The position numbers and the translations under genes are program-made. Of a stretch of DNA of 64,000 nucleotides, positions 37,301 to 50,394 are shown piece by piece. The notes beneath the pieces were generated by a model. The model had not been told where the DNA came from. It saw nothing but the letters and a program-made list of their open reading frames with translations, and did not search any database. How positions within the stretch are numbered: the stretch's first letter is position 1; each line of letters opens with the position of its first letter. Origin of the DNA: Arbacia lixula (Eukaryota > Echinodermata > Echinoidea > Arbacioida > Arbaciidae); the NCBI GenBank assembly GCA_963669155.1, contig OZ022595.1, forward strand, positions 20,142,991-20,206,990. The letters run 5' to 3'.

Positions 37301-40300
37301 TGGTGCGAGCGGCTAGAGGTCTGCTGTCAGCCATCACTAGGGTCCTACTCCTAGCTGATAAGATCGTCATCAAACAGATCTCACAGTCCAGGAATAGGGT
37401 GAGTTGGTCTGGCTTCAGGCCTAGGGTTTAGGGTTAGGGTTAGAGTAATATGGTGCGAGCGGCTAGAGGTCTGCTGTCAGCCATTACTAGGGTCCTACTC
37501 CTAGCTGATAAGATCGTCATCAAACAGATCTCACAGTCCAGGAATAGGGTGAGTTGGTCTGACTTCAGGCCTAGGGTTTAGGGTTAGGGTTAGAGCAACA
37601 TGGTGCGAGCGGCTAGAGGTCTGCTGTCAGCCATTACTAGGGTCCTACTCCTAGCTGATAAGATCGTCATCAAACAGATCTCACAGTCCAGGAATAGGGT
37701 GAGTTGGTCTGACTTCAGGGTTAGGGTTTAGGGTTAGGGTTAGAGTAATATGTTGGGAGCGGCTAGAGGTCTACTGTTAGCCATTACTAGGGTCCTACTC
37801 CTAGCTGATAAGATCGTCATCAAACAGATCTCACAGTCCAGGAATAGGGCGAGTTGGTCTGACTTCTAAGCTTATATAAACCTGTTCTTTAATGAGTCCT
37901 CTTATTTGCAGGCTGGCTTTTCTCCTCTTAGATATTGAACAGCGTGACTTTGGCATCAAGGTTTCGTGAATATAGCCTCCAGTGTGTTTTTGTGCAAAAA
38001 TGCATCAACAGAAGATAAAGAGCTTATCACTCTTAAGAACCTCCCTGAATGTATGACAAGTAAATCCATAGCCGTGCTCATATGTTTTCATAGTCAACCA
38101 TAATATTTCTCACATGTGATTATGCATGATTTAATAAATGCCCACACACAGTTCTGCATATGCCTGTAATATGCTTGTAATGAAATCTCGAGGCACTTGG
38201 GTACACAATCAATGGCAAGTTCCTGCATTATATATGTACACTAGTCTCTAAGAATAGCAATACTGCAAACAGAAGTACAATGGAGTCTGAGCTCATGGTT
38301 GATATTGGACTTTGATGTTCTAACTAACTCCCGCAGATAAAAACATATCATTAGGCCCCCGCTCTGAACTTTTAATACCCTTTTGGGAATGTATTCATAT
38401 TAGAGAGGGGTCTCTCTGATATGTCGCGCTACCTTCAAAGCAATCGCTGCTTTTGTCATCGCGGTTCCTTACTACCTAGTCATGTAGTCTCCTTCCCTTG
38501 CTTTAACTCGGGGGGAAAATATTCATTCACAGGGCTTTATTTCAAGCCTGTTGCATAGATATTTTCAATTGTTGTAACTTACCATCAGTGGTGACTACCA
38601 TGGTAGCAGCTAATGGGCTTTCAGCTTTACTGCTGTTGCTATGGCAGTTACCATCAATGGTAAGTTACAATATGCAACCTGGCCCAGATGTGATAGATGA
38701 ATTATGTTTTGCATGCTATCCTATGAGGTGAATAATGTTTTGAGTATTTGTTAATCATAATGTAAAGTTTTCATTAATAACTTCCACTTAGGCTACTTTT
38801 CTTTGGCCAAATTCCCATTTTGTTTGATTATACTTCCTCTCCAAGCATAAGCTGATGTGTTTGGGATAGGAACAGGGTTAAGGGTTGGGAGCTGGATGTA
38901 GAAATGTCTATAGTGTTAAAGACAGCCCGTCCCTTTTTCAGATCACCACAAAACCATCAAAACATTGGCAAAACATATAGAGAAGTGTTAGCAAGCAGTA
39001 TATTCACAATTTGAAACTGATACGTGGTGTAAAATTCAAATAATGCACGTAAACAACGTCTGATTAATAGTCTTTACCTCAGGCTCTTAGGAGTTTGTGT
39101 TGAAATATCTGCTTTATTGATTAATCTGTTTATTAAATTATAAAATGCATTATGAAAAAAAATGTTCTATAGAAGGAATCATTTCCAAAGTTTGGTAATT
39201 ACTCATAAAATTAGGATTTCACACATGCATAATAACCACATAGATACTGTAACAAAGACTAATACTTTTTTCGTAGTACGAAAAAAGTCGTTTTGAAATT
39301 TAACGGTTGAAATTTTTACATACACAGAAAGCTTCAACATGCTATATTCTTAGAAATGGTCTTGAATCACACTTTCTTCAATTTACGACCGTGATAGACA
39401 ATTTCAAATTTTAAGCTTGCAAAAGGGACGGACAATCTTTAACATCCATCTGATTTTCAATGGATTTATTTCTTAAAATTCCCTCTGGCCCTCAACCTCA
39501 CCTGATGATATAATATATGGAATGTCACACAAACTACATTATTTTCTTTAACCCATAACATGAAACTTAATACACACAAAGCCCATAGAGTAGCAGTTTA
39601 TCTGGCGCACAAAGGCTTAAAATCAACCTTCCTGGGCCCCGTTGCATAAAACTTACCATTAATGGTAACTTTGTTATCAATGGTAACTACCATGGTAACA
39701 ACACTCAACTGCCCATCAAATGTAAGGGCTCCATCAAAATTGCCATTGATAGCAAAGTTGTTGTCAATGGTAAGTTTTATGCAACAGGGCCCTGGTGACA
39801 AGAAAACCAAAATTTTTTAATGACACTCTCTATACCTGGAGGAAATAAGGACTGTCAATACTCAGTGGAGATGTACAGTATCGGTAAACACATCTTTTTC
39901 ATTTGAAAAGCTATTAGGTAGATTGGCAGTCCACATACCACACTGTGCACTCATTGTTATCATATATTGGTCTCATTGTCTGTATGCTCAGAACCTGTGT
40001 CAACCTCCAAGTAAATGTGACCTTTGAGTCACATTCATGTTGGAGTCCATGTATCCACTGTTGAATTAGAGCGCTAATATTATCTGTTTCTGTTTGTTTG
40101 CTCTTTTTCATCTTCCCCACTCCCATACACTTACTTTCCCCCCTATCCTTTTTATTCACCCTCTCCATCTTCCTCTTTATCTCCATCTTGCTCTTTATCT
40201 CCATCTTGCTCTTTCTTTTGCTCTCTGTCTACCTCTCCTTCTCCCTCTTCCTTTCCCTCTTTCTTTCCCTCTTCCTCTTTTCATTTGTCTTTCTCTCCCT

Positions 40301-41881
40301 GTTCCTCTTCCTCTTCATCCTTTCTTTCCTCTGTTAATTTTTCCTCTTCCTATCTCTGCTCATCCTCATTTTATTCCTTTTCATCCTTCCCTTTTTGCCT
40401 CATATCTTCCTCTGTTCTTTTCATCACTTTAAATCCTTGCTTCACTGTGTCTTTCTGCTATGATTTTCTCTCCATCATATTCCACCTCCTCCTTCCCTCC
40501 CCTCCTTCCCCTCTCATTCCCTCCCCCTTCCCTCTCTTTCCTTCCCCTTCCCCATTCCTTCCCCCCATCTCCCCCCTCTTCCCCCTTCCTTCCCTCTCCT
40601 TCCCCCCTCTTCCCCCCTCATTCCTGCCTACTTCCCCTCTCCTTATCCCATCTTTCCCCATCTTCCCCCCCTTCCCCCCTTCCCCTCTACCCTCCTCTTC
40701 CCCCCTCATTCCTCCCTGCTTCCCCCTACTTCCCCCTACAGGTGTCCCACAGTCTAGAGCGGATAGAGAGGACACGGAGCTTCACTGAGTTTGTTCAGTG
40801 CTTCAGCCAGTTTGGTCGGGAGATGGTTGAGCTGGCTCACATGACAGGAGACAGACAAATGGTATGTACAACATTTACCCCCTCAGTACCAAGCCAAGAG
40901 AAGCCCATTGACTTAGTACAAACTACATGCACCTATAGTACTGAGAGGATTAACCCTCTTAGTACCAAGTGAAGAGAAGCTCATTGACTTAGTACACACT
41001 ACATGCACCTATAGTACTGAGAGGGTTAACTCTCTTAGTACCAAGCGAAGAGAAGCTCATTGACTTATTACACACTGCATGCACCTATGGTTCTGAGAGG
41101 GTTAACCCTCTTAGTACCAAGCCAGGAGAAGCCCATTGACTTAGTACACACTGCGTGCACCTATAGTACTGAGAGGGTTAACTCTCTTAGTACCAAGCCA
41201 AGAGAAGCCCATTGACTTGGTACACACTGCATGCACCTATTTTACTGATGGGGTTAACGCTCTCATTACCATCCAGGAAAATCCTATAGACTCATTACAC
41301 ATTGCATGTACCTGGATGGTACTGGATGGTTTAAAGGGCAACCAAATACTGACCGGAAGTTGAACTGAATAAAAGCAGAAAATATGACTTGTTACGTGCT
41401 GTAGGAATCCCATGTAACTGCTTCTGAACCATTTGCTAGGAATAAAACCATCTTCATAAGTTTCTGAATACTAGCAACTTTTTTTTATATTTTGTCTGAT
41501 TTTCTTCTCAAACCTTCATCAATCTGCTAGACAAATCAATTTGTTATTAATGTATCAATCCTTTTATGGCAATCCTTGATTTTGCCCAACTGCTCGGAAC
41601 AGAATCTCATGATTGCAAGTGATAATCACCATACCCCAGGCATTAATGACCCGAGCCAGATTGGTTTGACTTGCATTGAAAATAACACATCACTCCTTTC
41701 TCTTTTCACACCTCTCTCCTCTTTTTTTTTTGCTCACTTTTATTTTTCTTTATCTCTCTGTCTGTCTCTGTCTGTCTGTCTGTCTGTCTCTATACCTCCC
41801 CCCTCTCTCTCCCTCTCTTTCTTTCTCTCCCTTCTCCTCCGTCTCCCCCATTTCTTTTTTTTTTTCTCCCCCCTCTCCTAT

Positions 41882-41912
<31 letters not shown>

Positions 41913-42058
41913 CCTCTCTCCCTCTCTATACCTCTCTCCCACTCTCTCCCTCACTCCCTCTCTCCTCTCTCGCTCTCTCCCTTTCTCTCCCATTCTCTCC
42001 CATTCTCTCCCTTTCTCTCCATTTCTCTCCCTCTCTCTCCGTCTCTTTCCCTCTCTCT

Positions 42059-42099
<41 letters not shown>

Positions 42100-42424
42100 T
42101 CTCCCTCACTCTCTCTCCCTCCCCCTCTCTCTCATTCTCTCTCCCTCTTTCCCTCTCTCTCCCTCTCTCCCTCTCTCCCTCTCTCTCTCCCTCTCTCCCT
42201 CTCTCTCTCTCTCTCCCTCTCTCTCTCCCTCTCTCTCTCCCTCTCTCTCCCTCTCTATTCCTCTCTCTCCCTCTCTCTACCTCTCTCCCGCTCTCTCCCT
42301 CACTCCCTCTCTCTCTTCTCTTCCGCTTTCTCCCTATCTCTTCCTTTCTCTCCCTCTCTCTCCCTTTCTCTTTCTCTCCCTTTCTCTTCCTCTCTCTCCC
42401 TCTCTTTCCCTCTCCTTCTCTCTC

Positions 42425-42455
<31 letters not shown>

Positions 42456-45400
42456 CTCCCTCTCTTCCTCCCTCCCTCTCTCTCCCCCTCTCTCTCCCTC
42501 TCTCTCTTTCTCTCTCCCTCTCTCTCTCACTCTCTCCCATTCTCTCCTTCCTTCTTTTCACTCCTCAGGACCTGAAAGATGAGAGAGCGAGAGCCAAGAT
42601 GGCTGCCACAAGAACAACCCTAGAGAAGTCTACCACAATGCTGCTGACATCCTGTAAGGTATGTTGCCTTGACAACACTTACATCTCTACAAAATCTTTA
42701 AATTGGCAACTTCTTAATTAATATATTATCAGTTAAGTTATGGTAACAGGACTTGTTTAAAAACTAATCTGTACTAAATTCTCAAATTGATAACTTCAGA
42801 TGTTTTTAAAGAAACTATAAAAACAATTCAAGATTATGAAATCTCTCTAGACAGCGTCATTTTTCTGAAAAATATTTATTTATAAGCACTTGCTACTATT
42901 TGTTTCAATTTTGACTTGTTTGTTTCAACATTTATCATCATCAGACGTGCCTTAGACATCCCGAATGTGAGCCAGCCAAGAAGGCAAGGGACTCTGTCTT
43001 TTTTAATATGAGGAAAGCTCTGTCCAGCGTCGATGACATCATCTACGACAAGTACGACAACAAGCGTCTCTCTTCACACTCTTCCCCTAACGGCATTACC
43101 TCCTGGCCTAACATGCACAGTATCATGCAAGAACTACATGTAAGTACACAACAAAGGGACCATACACTGGAGTATAAATTATCCCATCAACTCATGCTGT
43201 TTATGCTGTTAGAACAAACGTGAGTTTAACATGTTGTGGTTAGTTGGCCTTGAGTGTTGGTAAATCAATTTATCTATCCCACAGCATACCGTAAAGCAAT
43301 TTCCTTGTATTGTGGTTGTAACAAGTTCATGAAAATACATAGATAAATCATTCATGAAAAGCTCATTACCATGTAAATGTTTGTGTGGATTTGTTTTATT
43401 TACATTTAAGCATGGTTATGGAAACTTGTTTGAGCAATGAAAAATGGTTATCCCTCAAAAGAGAAACTCCAGATTGTACAACTATGTGTGATCAATAAAC
43501 AAAAGTTTATGAATATAACTTTTATATCAGCAATGATACACACATCTTTGTCTACTACAGAAAACCTGTACAGAAAGACCACTCAATAATGACAAGAAAT
43601 GTGGTCTTTATGAGCAGGTGGTCTTTCTGTATAGGTGGTTGATATAGCAGGTTTCACTGTACCACGTAAATGGCTACAATTATCATACAACTCCCACTAT
43701 CATCATCTCTATCACTTCTTCTTTTTACTCCCTTGCTTAGATTCAGGTTAATTTTATTGGTCCATCAAGAAATTAATTTTGTTAGCATTACATGAAGCTC
43801 AACACAAAAAGATAATGCATATTTAGCAAATTCACAATGACACGGTCATATGGAAACATACATGTAGTTTCATATACACATAAACATACATATACATTAT
43901 ATAGAATTATACACACACATATATATCTGATTATATATATGCACACACGTTTGTACACACATATATATATATATATTTATACACACACACACACATACAT
44001 ATCTGATTATATATAGACACACGTTTGTACATATTAACTTGTACACACTCATACACATATAGATATATTGTATATGTTGTATTTGAAATATATGTTGGTA
44101 TCATTGTCTCATGGTGTCATCCCATTGTTATGTAATCCTGCTGTAGGACCTTGTTGAGACAGCTAAGATCACTCTTGCTGACGAGCCAACGAGAACAAAA
44201 ACCCAGCTGGCCATGGATCTGCTGATTGATACGACGCAGGACTTCACCGATTCAGCCTATACATCCCATGAACATAGAGAGAGAATCCTGACACTGTGTG
44301 ACCGAGCTAAGACTAACCTGCTTGCTCTCAATGAACATGGAAGGACTATGGTCAGTTGCAAACTTTCATTTTTTGTATATTTTTTTTTGTTTGAACAATT
44401 TTAATGAAAAAAAAAATTGCTTATAATGATTGTAATGTTATATTTATGATAAGTTTTCAGGTTGCATTTCTGTTTTTACACTTTTTGCATGTTTCATGTT
44501 TGACATTTTTTAGGAAAAAATTATGATATTTGCTCAATGCTTATCATTCCTTAGTGTCATACGTTATTGCCCAATTTTTCAAAATTCCTTCAATCCAAAA
44601 TATCTTGTATATTCATGACACCCCTCATCAAATGAAGATAGTAAATCATCATGTTGTGAAAGTTTCCCCAAGGATTACCCAGCAGAGTTGCAAGTGAAAC
44701 TATCCCTAATATCTATTTAACATCTTCAATCCAGAGGACAAAACAGATATTTAAACATCTTTTGCAAGTCTCCAGAAGGATTACTTCATGAAGTTGCGAG
44801 TGAGATAGCCCCTTGTATCGGTTTAACATCCCTCTAATCTAGGGGGAAAAAACAGGTGTAGATTAACATTCCGTGAAGGATTCCACAGGGAATGGTTTTC
44901 GAACTTTCGAGTGAGATCCTTTTTATTGACTCAATGTCTCCAATCCAGGGCTCAAAAAAAGAGAGTATGTTAAAATTTTGTGAAAGTTTCCATAAGGATT
45001 ACTTGCGAAGTTGCGAGTGAGTTTATCCCAAGTATTGATTAACATCTCCAATCCGGGGTTGAAGAACAGATAGTGAATTAAGATTTTGTGCAAGTTTCGT
45101 CAAGGATTACTTCACAAGATTTGCGACTGAGATTATCCCGATATTGATTTAACATCGTCAATCTGGGGGGCAAAAACCTTGCCCACCTGATCCAGGACTG
45201 AAGCACAATAGCTCCCCCAAATAGAGAGGAAATTCCATTTCACTGACTGTGAGCCGTACTGCAGCTAATTTTCTTGTTGGATGTTTGTTTGCGAGTCCTG
45301 TTTATCTTCCATTTGGAATGAAAATAACCACCCGTCACCTGCCTCATATCCTGTGCCTCAATCCTGAAATTTCCTCTATCCATCGATCCTGTTTTGATCG

Positions 45401-47664
45401 TCTGGAAAGCGAGGCCTGCCATACATTTTTATCTCGCCTCATTTTAAAGGGAGACACTCACAGTATATATCTTGTAATAAATGCCTCATTTTAAAGGGAG
45501 ACACTCACAGTATATATCTTGTAATAAATGCCTCATTTTAAAGGGAGACACTCACAGTTTATATCTTGTAATGAATGCCTCATTTTAAAGGGAGACACTC
45601 ACAGTTTATATCTTGTAATGAATGCCTCATTTTAAAGGGAGACACTCACAGTATGTATCTTGTAATGAATGCCTATTTTAAAGGGAGACACTCACAGTAT
45701 ATATCTTGTAATGAATGCCTCATTTTAAAGGGAGATTGCCTCATTTTAAAGGGAGACACTCACAGTATATATCTTGTAATGAATTTGTGTTCACTTGTAA
45801 TGTTACTTATTTAATTTGATTTGATTTGATTTTTATATTTTCTGCTTGATTTCCTATACATCAGATGAAAAAAAATACATGTGTTAATCAGAACATAGGG
45901 TGGATTTGCTTGAATTAGTATAGAAAATTAATGCATTACACAGAAAGAATGAAATATAGATGATGTCCAAATGTTACTTGCCTTATTGATATATGAATCT
46001 TTTTAATGAGGATAATGATAATGAAAATATTGATATGATGATTGCATATTCGATGAAGCCTGAATTGAACTTCCCATCTAACTGTACTTGACTATAATGT
46101 ATTGTAGTCAATCATGGAACAAACCCACTGTACAAACCCACTAGGGCTGACTGCATTTGGCTGCAAGTGGTTGTCATTTATTGCTGATAATCACTGTAAA
46201 ATGCATAGAGGTGATATTCAACATATTAACATAGTCAAATATTTCTTTATAATATAACAAATATTATCCATCACAGATGACTTAATGTTTTATACCAGAC
46301 AAATTTATCGACTGTTAGCTGTTTTTGGTTATAGATTAGTCATATGTTTGTTTCAACTCCATTATTTATTCATTTGTATTTACTAGTATTATTTACCCAG
46401 GGTAGCCCCTTCAGTGGTTGAACATTGTTCTACCAGGGGGCCCTGCTTTGACACTTAACACATCATGGTTTACATATATACAAACAAATAACATGGATAG
46501 TTCAGTTACAAACAAACATAGATAGCATGGTCACTGTACCTTTAAGGTGCACAAATGGTCAAAATGTTTGGCCCGACCATTTTGAGAATTTAATCATTAA
46601 TCATTAATTACTCCAAATGTGGATCATTTGAGGGCAAATAACTTTCAGCAAGCTACTAAAATGGACAATACATGAATACATGATCCCCTTTTGAAGGCTT
46701 TTTTGCCTTCCCAGTACAGTATATGCCCTTTAAGGTGCACATTCTCTGTCATTGTGAATGAGTGAGACATTATTCTTGTATCATTTCCTGTGTCATCACC
46801 TTGAAATGACCACAGCAGTGTGTGCTATACAGACATGCCAACCAGTATGATTTAGTCGTATTTAGTACGATTTTTAGAACTGAATACGACAGTACGATTT
46901 TCCTTTAAAAAGTACGATTTAAAAAAAAAAAAAAAAAAGATTTTTTTTTTCTTTTTTTAAATCTTATTTTGTGTGTGTGCCATATTCAATGGCGAAATGC
47001 CCATTCTGTTTTGTCAAGTATCCTACCAGCATCTCACATTAGCAATTTAGGGATGTTCATTGGTTCATCGAGCACACCAGTCATGACAAAATCATGCATA
47101 TTCAACTAATGCTCCATTAAAAAATGCCCGATGTAGGAACTGTAAGAGACATTTATCCGGGTTTTTTTTTTAATACATTTTTTGTTGGTAAAATACAACT
47201 TTTTGGATTAAAGAATACAGTTTTTGAACTCCAGAAGTTCGCATGTCTGGTTTAGGTGACTTCGCTGATCTTTATTCTAAGATCCAAATAGATGCTCTCA
47301 TACTATTGTGATAGCATGTGTTGCCACTTATACATTTGCTTTACAGCGAAGATGTCTCCCATTATTGGTAATACTGTAATCGGTATGGGATGAAAAGAGT
47401 GAAGATCAGATGAAAGAGCAAACATTTCACTTTCCCATTGTTACCAGTAAAACATTTTTCTAACATTTTCCTGGCTTGGGGCCAACAGGCCACTGGTCAT
47501 GTTGAGTTTTCGTGAAAATCTGATTTTTCACTCAAAAATATGATTTTTGAGGATATTCCGTCTGATTTTTTGTGTCAAGAGGTTGGCATCTCTGGCTATA
47601 GTAATGATCACCTCTAGGTAGCTTGTCTCTCTGTGTTTGACACTGCTACTCTCTGTCTATATCC

Positions 47665-47719
<55 letters not shown>

Positions 47720-47822
47720 TCCATCTTTCCCTCTCTTGCTCTCTCTTTCTTTCTCCCTCTCTCCCACCTCCCCTCTGTCTCTAATTTCTCCCGTCTCTTT
47801 TTTCCCTTTCAATTCTCTGTCC

Positions 47823-47888
<66 letters not shown>

Positions 47889-48487
47889 TCTCCCTCTCTC
47901 TCTCATTCTCTCACCCTCTCTCTTTCTCTTCCCATTATTTTTTTCCTCTCTTAAATTCTGCATTGTCCATTCTCTCCTTTTATCTCTCCATCTATTTTCA
48001 AACTACATGTTTATTTCTACGTATCTGCTATGTAGTCTAGAATATGTACCTATATAAACTTGCCTATATAATATAAGATATATTGATATCTACTATCTAT
48101 ATACCTATATGTAACTACCTGTATACCTATATAATGTAAGATATGATAATATCTAGTATTTATCTACCTACATGTATATGTACCTATTTACCTACATATC
48201 TATATCTGTCTATATGTCTATCTAATATCTCCCTACCCATTTTCCACCTGCAGGACAAGCACCCATCAGACAGACAGGAGGATGAGTTAGAGGTCTTGGT
48301 GGTCAAGATGGTCAAGTCTATCTCAGACCTCAAGAAGCAGGTATGTCCAGCTCCTCTTTTGGGGTCAGGGTGCAATAAAAAGGAGTCAATACAATTGTTC
48401 AAAAGAAGAGGTTTATTCTTTGGTGCATCCTCATGTCTTAATCTGTCTTTCTCGTTCCCCTCTCTCAGTGCCCCCCCCCCCCCCTTC

Positions 48488-48537
<50 letters not shown>

Positions 48538-48783
48538 ATATCTCATTATCTCTTTTTTTCTCTCTATCAATCTTTTTTATGTTTATTTATTTCCCCTTCT
48601 CTTATCCTCTTTCTCACTCCTTGTTTTTGTCTTTGCTCTCCCTCTCTGATCATATCTCTTTGTCTCTTTCTCTCTCTGGCTCCATGACTCTGTCCATCTT
48701 TCTCTCTCTGTGTCTGTTTTTGTTCCTTTTTTTTGTCTCTTTCTGTCTCTTTCTCTCTTTCTCTCTTCCTCTTTCCCCCTCTT

Positions 48784-48828
<45 letters not shown>

Positions 48829-50330
48829 TCTCTCTCATTGCTCCTATTCTGACTCTTCTCTGACCCCTGCCCATTCTTACCATCCATTTACCCTACCATT
48901 CCATAACCTCTACCTCTTATTGATTGTCTCTATCTCTCCCTTACAGCTGCAGCACACAGCGTTAGACCACGCCTCTGAGATCTTCAAGGTGGGGGAAGAC
49001 CATACCATGCTACATAGGATGAAAGAAGCTGCCTCACTAGGACAGGTGGATGTAGTCCAACAGCTCAGCGTCAGGTTCCATGACTATGCAGACCAGATCA
49101 GAGAGGTGTGTATTATACCATTGGAGGGGTGGGGAAGGGGGAGGGGGGCGGGGAGAAGGGTGGGGAGAAGGGTAGGAGGGAAAGGGTGAACACCATACCA
49201 TTCTACACAGTCATGATAAAGGAAGCTGCTTCACTAGGACAGGTGGATGTAGTACAGCAGCTCAGCGTCAGGTTCAATGACTATGCAGACCAGATCAGAG
49301 AGGTGTGTCTTATACCATTGGAGGGGTTGGGAAGGGGGAGGGGGGCAGGGAGAAGTAGGAGAAGGGTAGGAGGGAAAGGGTGAGGACCATACCAATCTAC
49401 ACAGTCATGATAAAGGAAGCTGCTTCACTAGGACAGGTGGATGTAGTACAGCAGCTTAGTGTGAGGTTCCATGACTATGCAGACCAGATCAGAGAGGTGT
49501 GTCTTATACCAGTGGAGGGGTTGGGAAGGGGGGAGGGGGGCGGGGAGAAGTAGGAGGAGAAGGGTAGGAGGGAAAGGGTGAACACCATACCATTCTACAC
49601 AGTCATGATAAAGGAAGCTGCTTCATTAGGACAGGTGGATGTAGTACAACAGCTTAGCGTCAGGTTCAATGACTATGCAGACCAGATCAGAGAGGTAGGT
49701 ATTATACCATTGGAGGGGTGGGGAAGGGGGGAGGGGGGCGGGGAGAAGTAGGAGGAGAAGGGTAGGAGGGAAAGGGTGAGGACCATACCATTCTGCGCAT
49801 GATAAAGGAAGCTGCTTCACTAGGACAGGTGGATGTAGTACAACAGCTTAGCGTCAGGTTCAATGACTATGCAGACCAGATCAGAGAGGTAGGTATTATA
49901 CCATTGGAGGGGTGGGGAATGGAGAGGGGGGCGGGGAGAAGTAGGAGGAGAAGGGTAGGAGGGAAAGGGTGAGGACCATATCATTCTACACAGTCATGAT
50001 AAAGGAAGCTGCTTCACTAGGACAGGTGGATGTAGTCCAGCAACTTAGTGTGAGGTTCCATGACTATGCAGACCAGATCAGAGAGGTAGGTAGTATACCA
50101 GTGGAGGGGTGGGAAATGGAGAGGTGGAGGGGGAGAAGTAGGAGGAGAAAAAGAGATTGGGGGGAGAGGCCGCTTCACTAATGCAAGTCAGCTCAGCATC
50201 GGGTTCCATGACTATGCAGACCAGATGAGAGAGGTGGGGAAGGGGGGAGGGAGGGGTGCGGGGAGAAGGGAGCAGGGGGTAATGACTCCTCTCTTTGCTG
50301 CCTGTCTCTCTCTGTCTGCTCCATTTTTCT

Positions 50331-50394
<64 letters not shown>

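Noticed and set aside
37420-37743. True telomeric array or chromosome end
   Set aside because: There are only two to three ttaggg-like repeats per unit, inside an intron and repeated with the 150-bp unit.
41576-42721. 381-codon open frame rich in Ser, Leu and Pro that runs into exon d
   Set aside because: It is the translation of a CT microsatellite. Only the last 90 nt (42569-42658) show conserved coding content, with a normal acceptor in front.
49200-50100. Mutually exclusive exon cluster at exon h
   Set aside because: The copies have donors, but the acceptor-like site at their start is in the wrong phase and leads straight to tga, and the units lack the first third of the exon.
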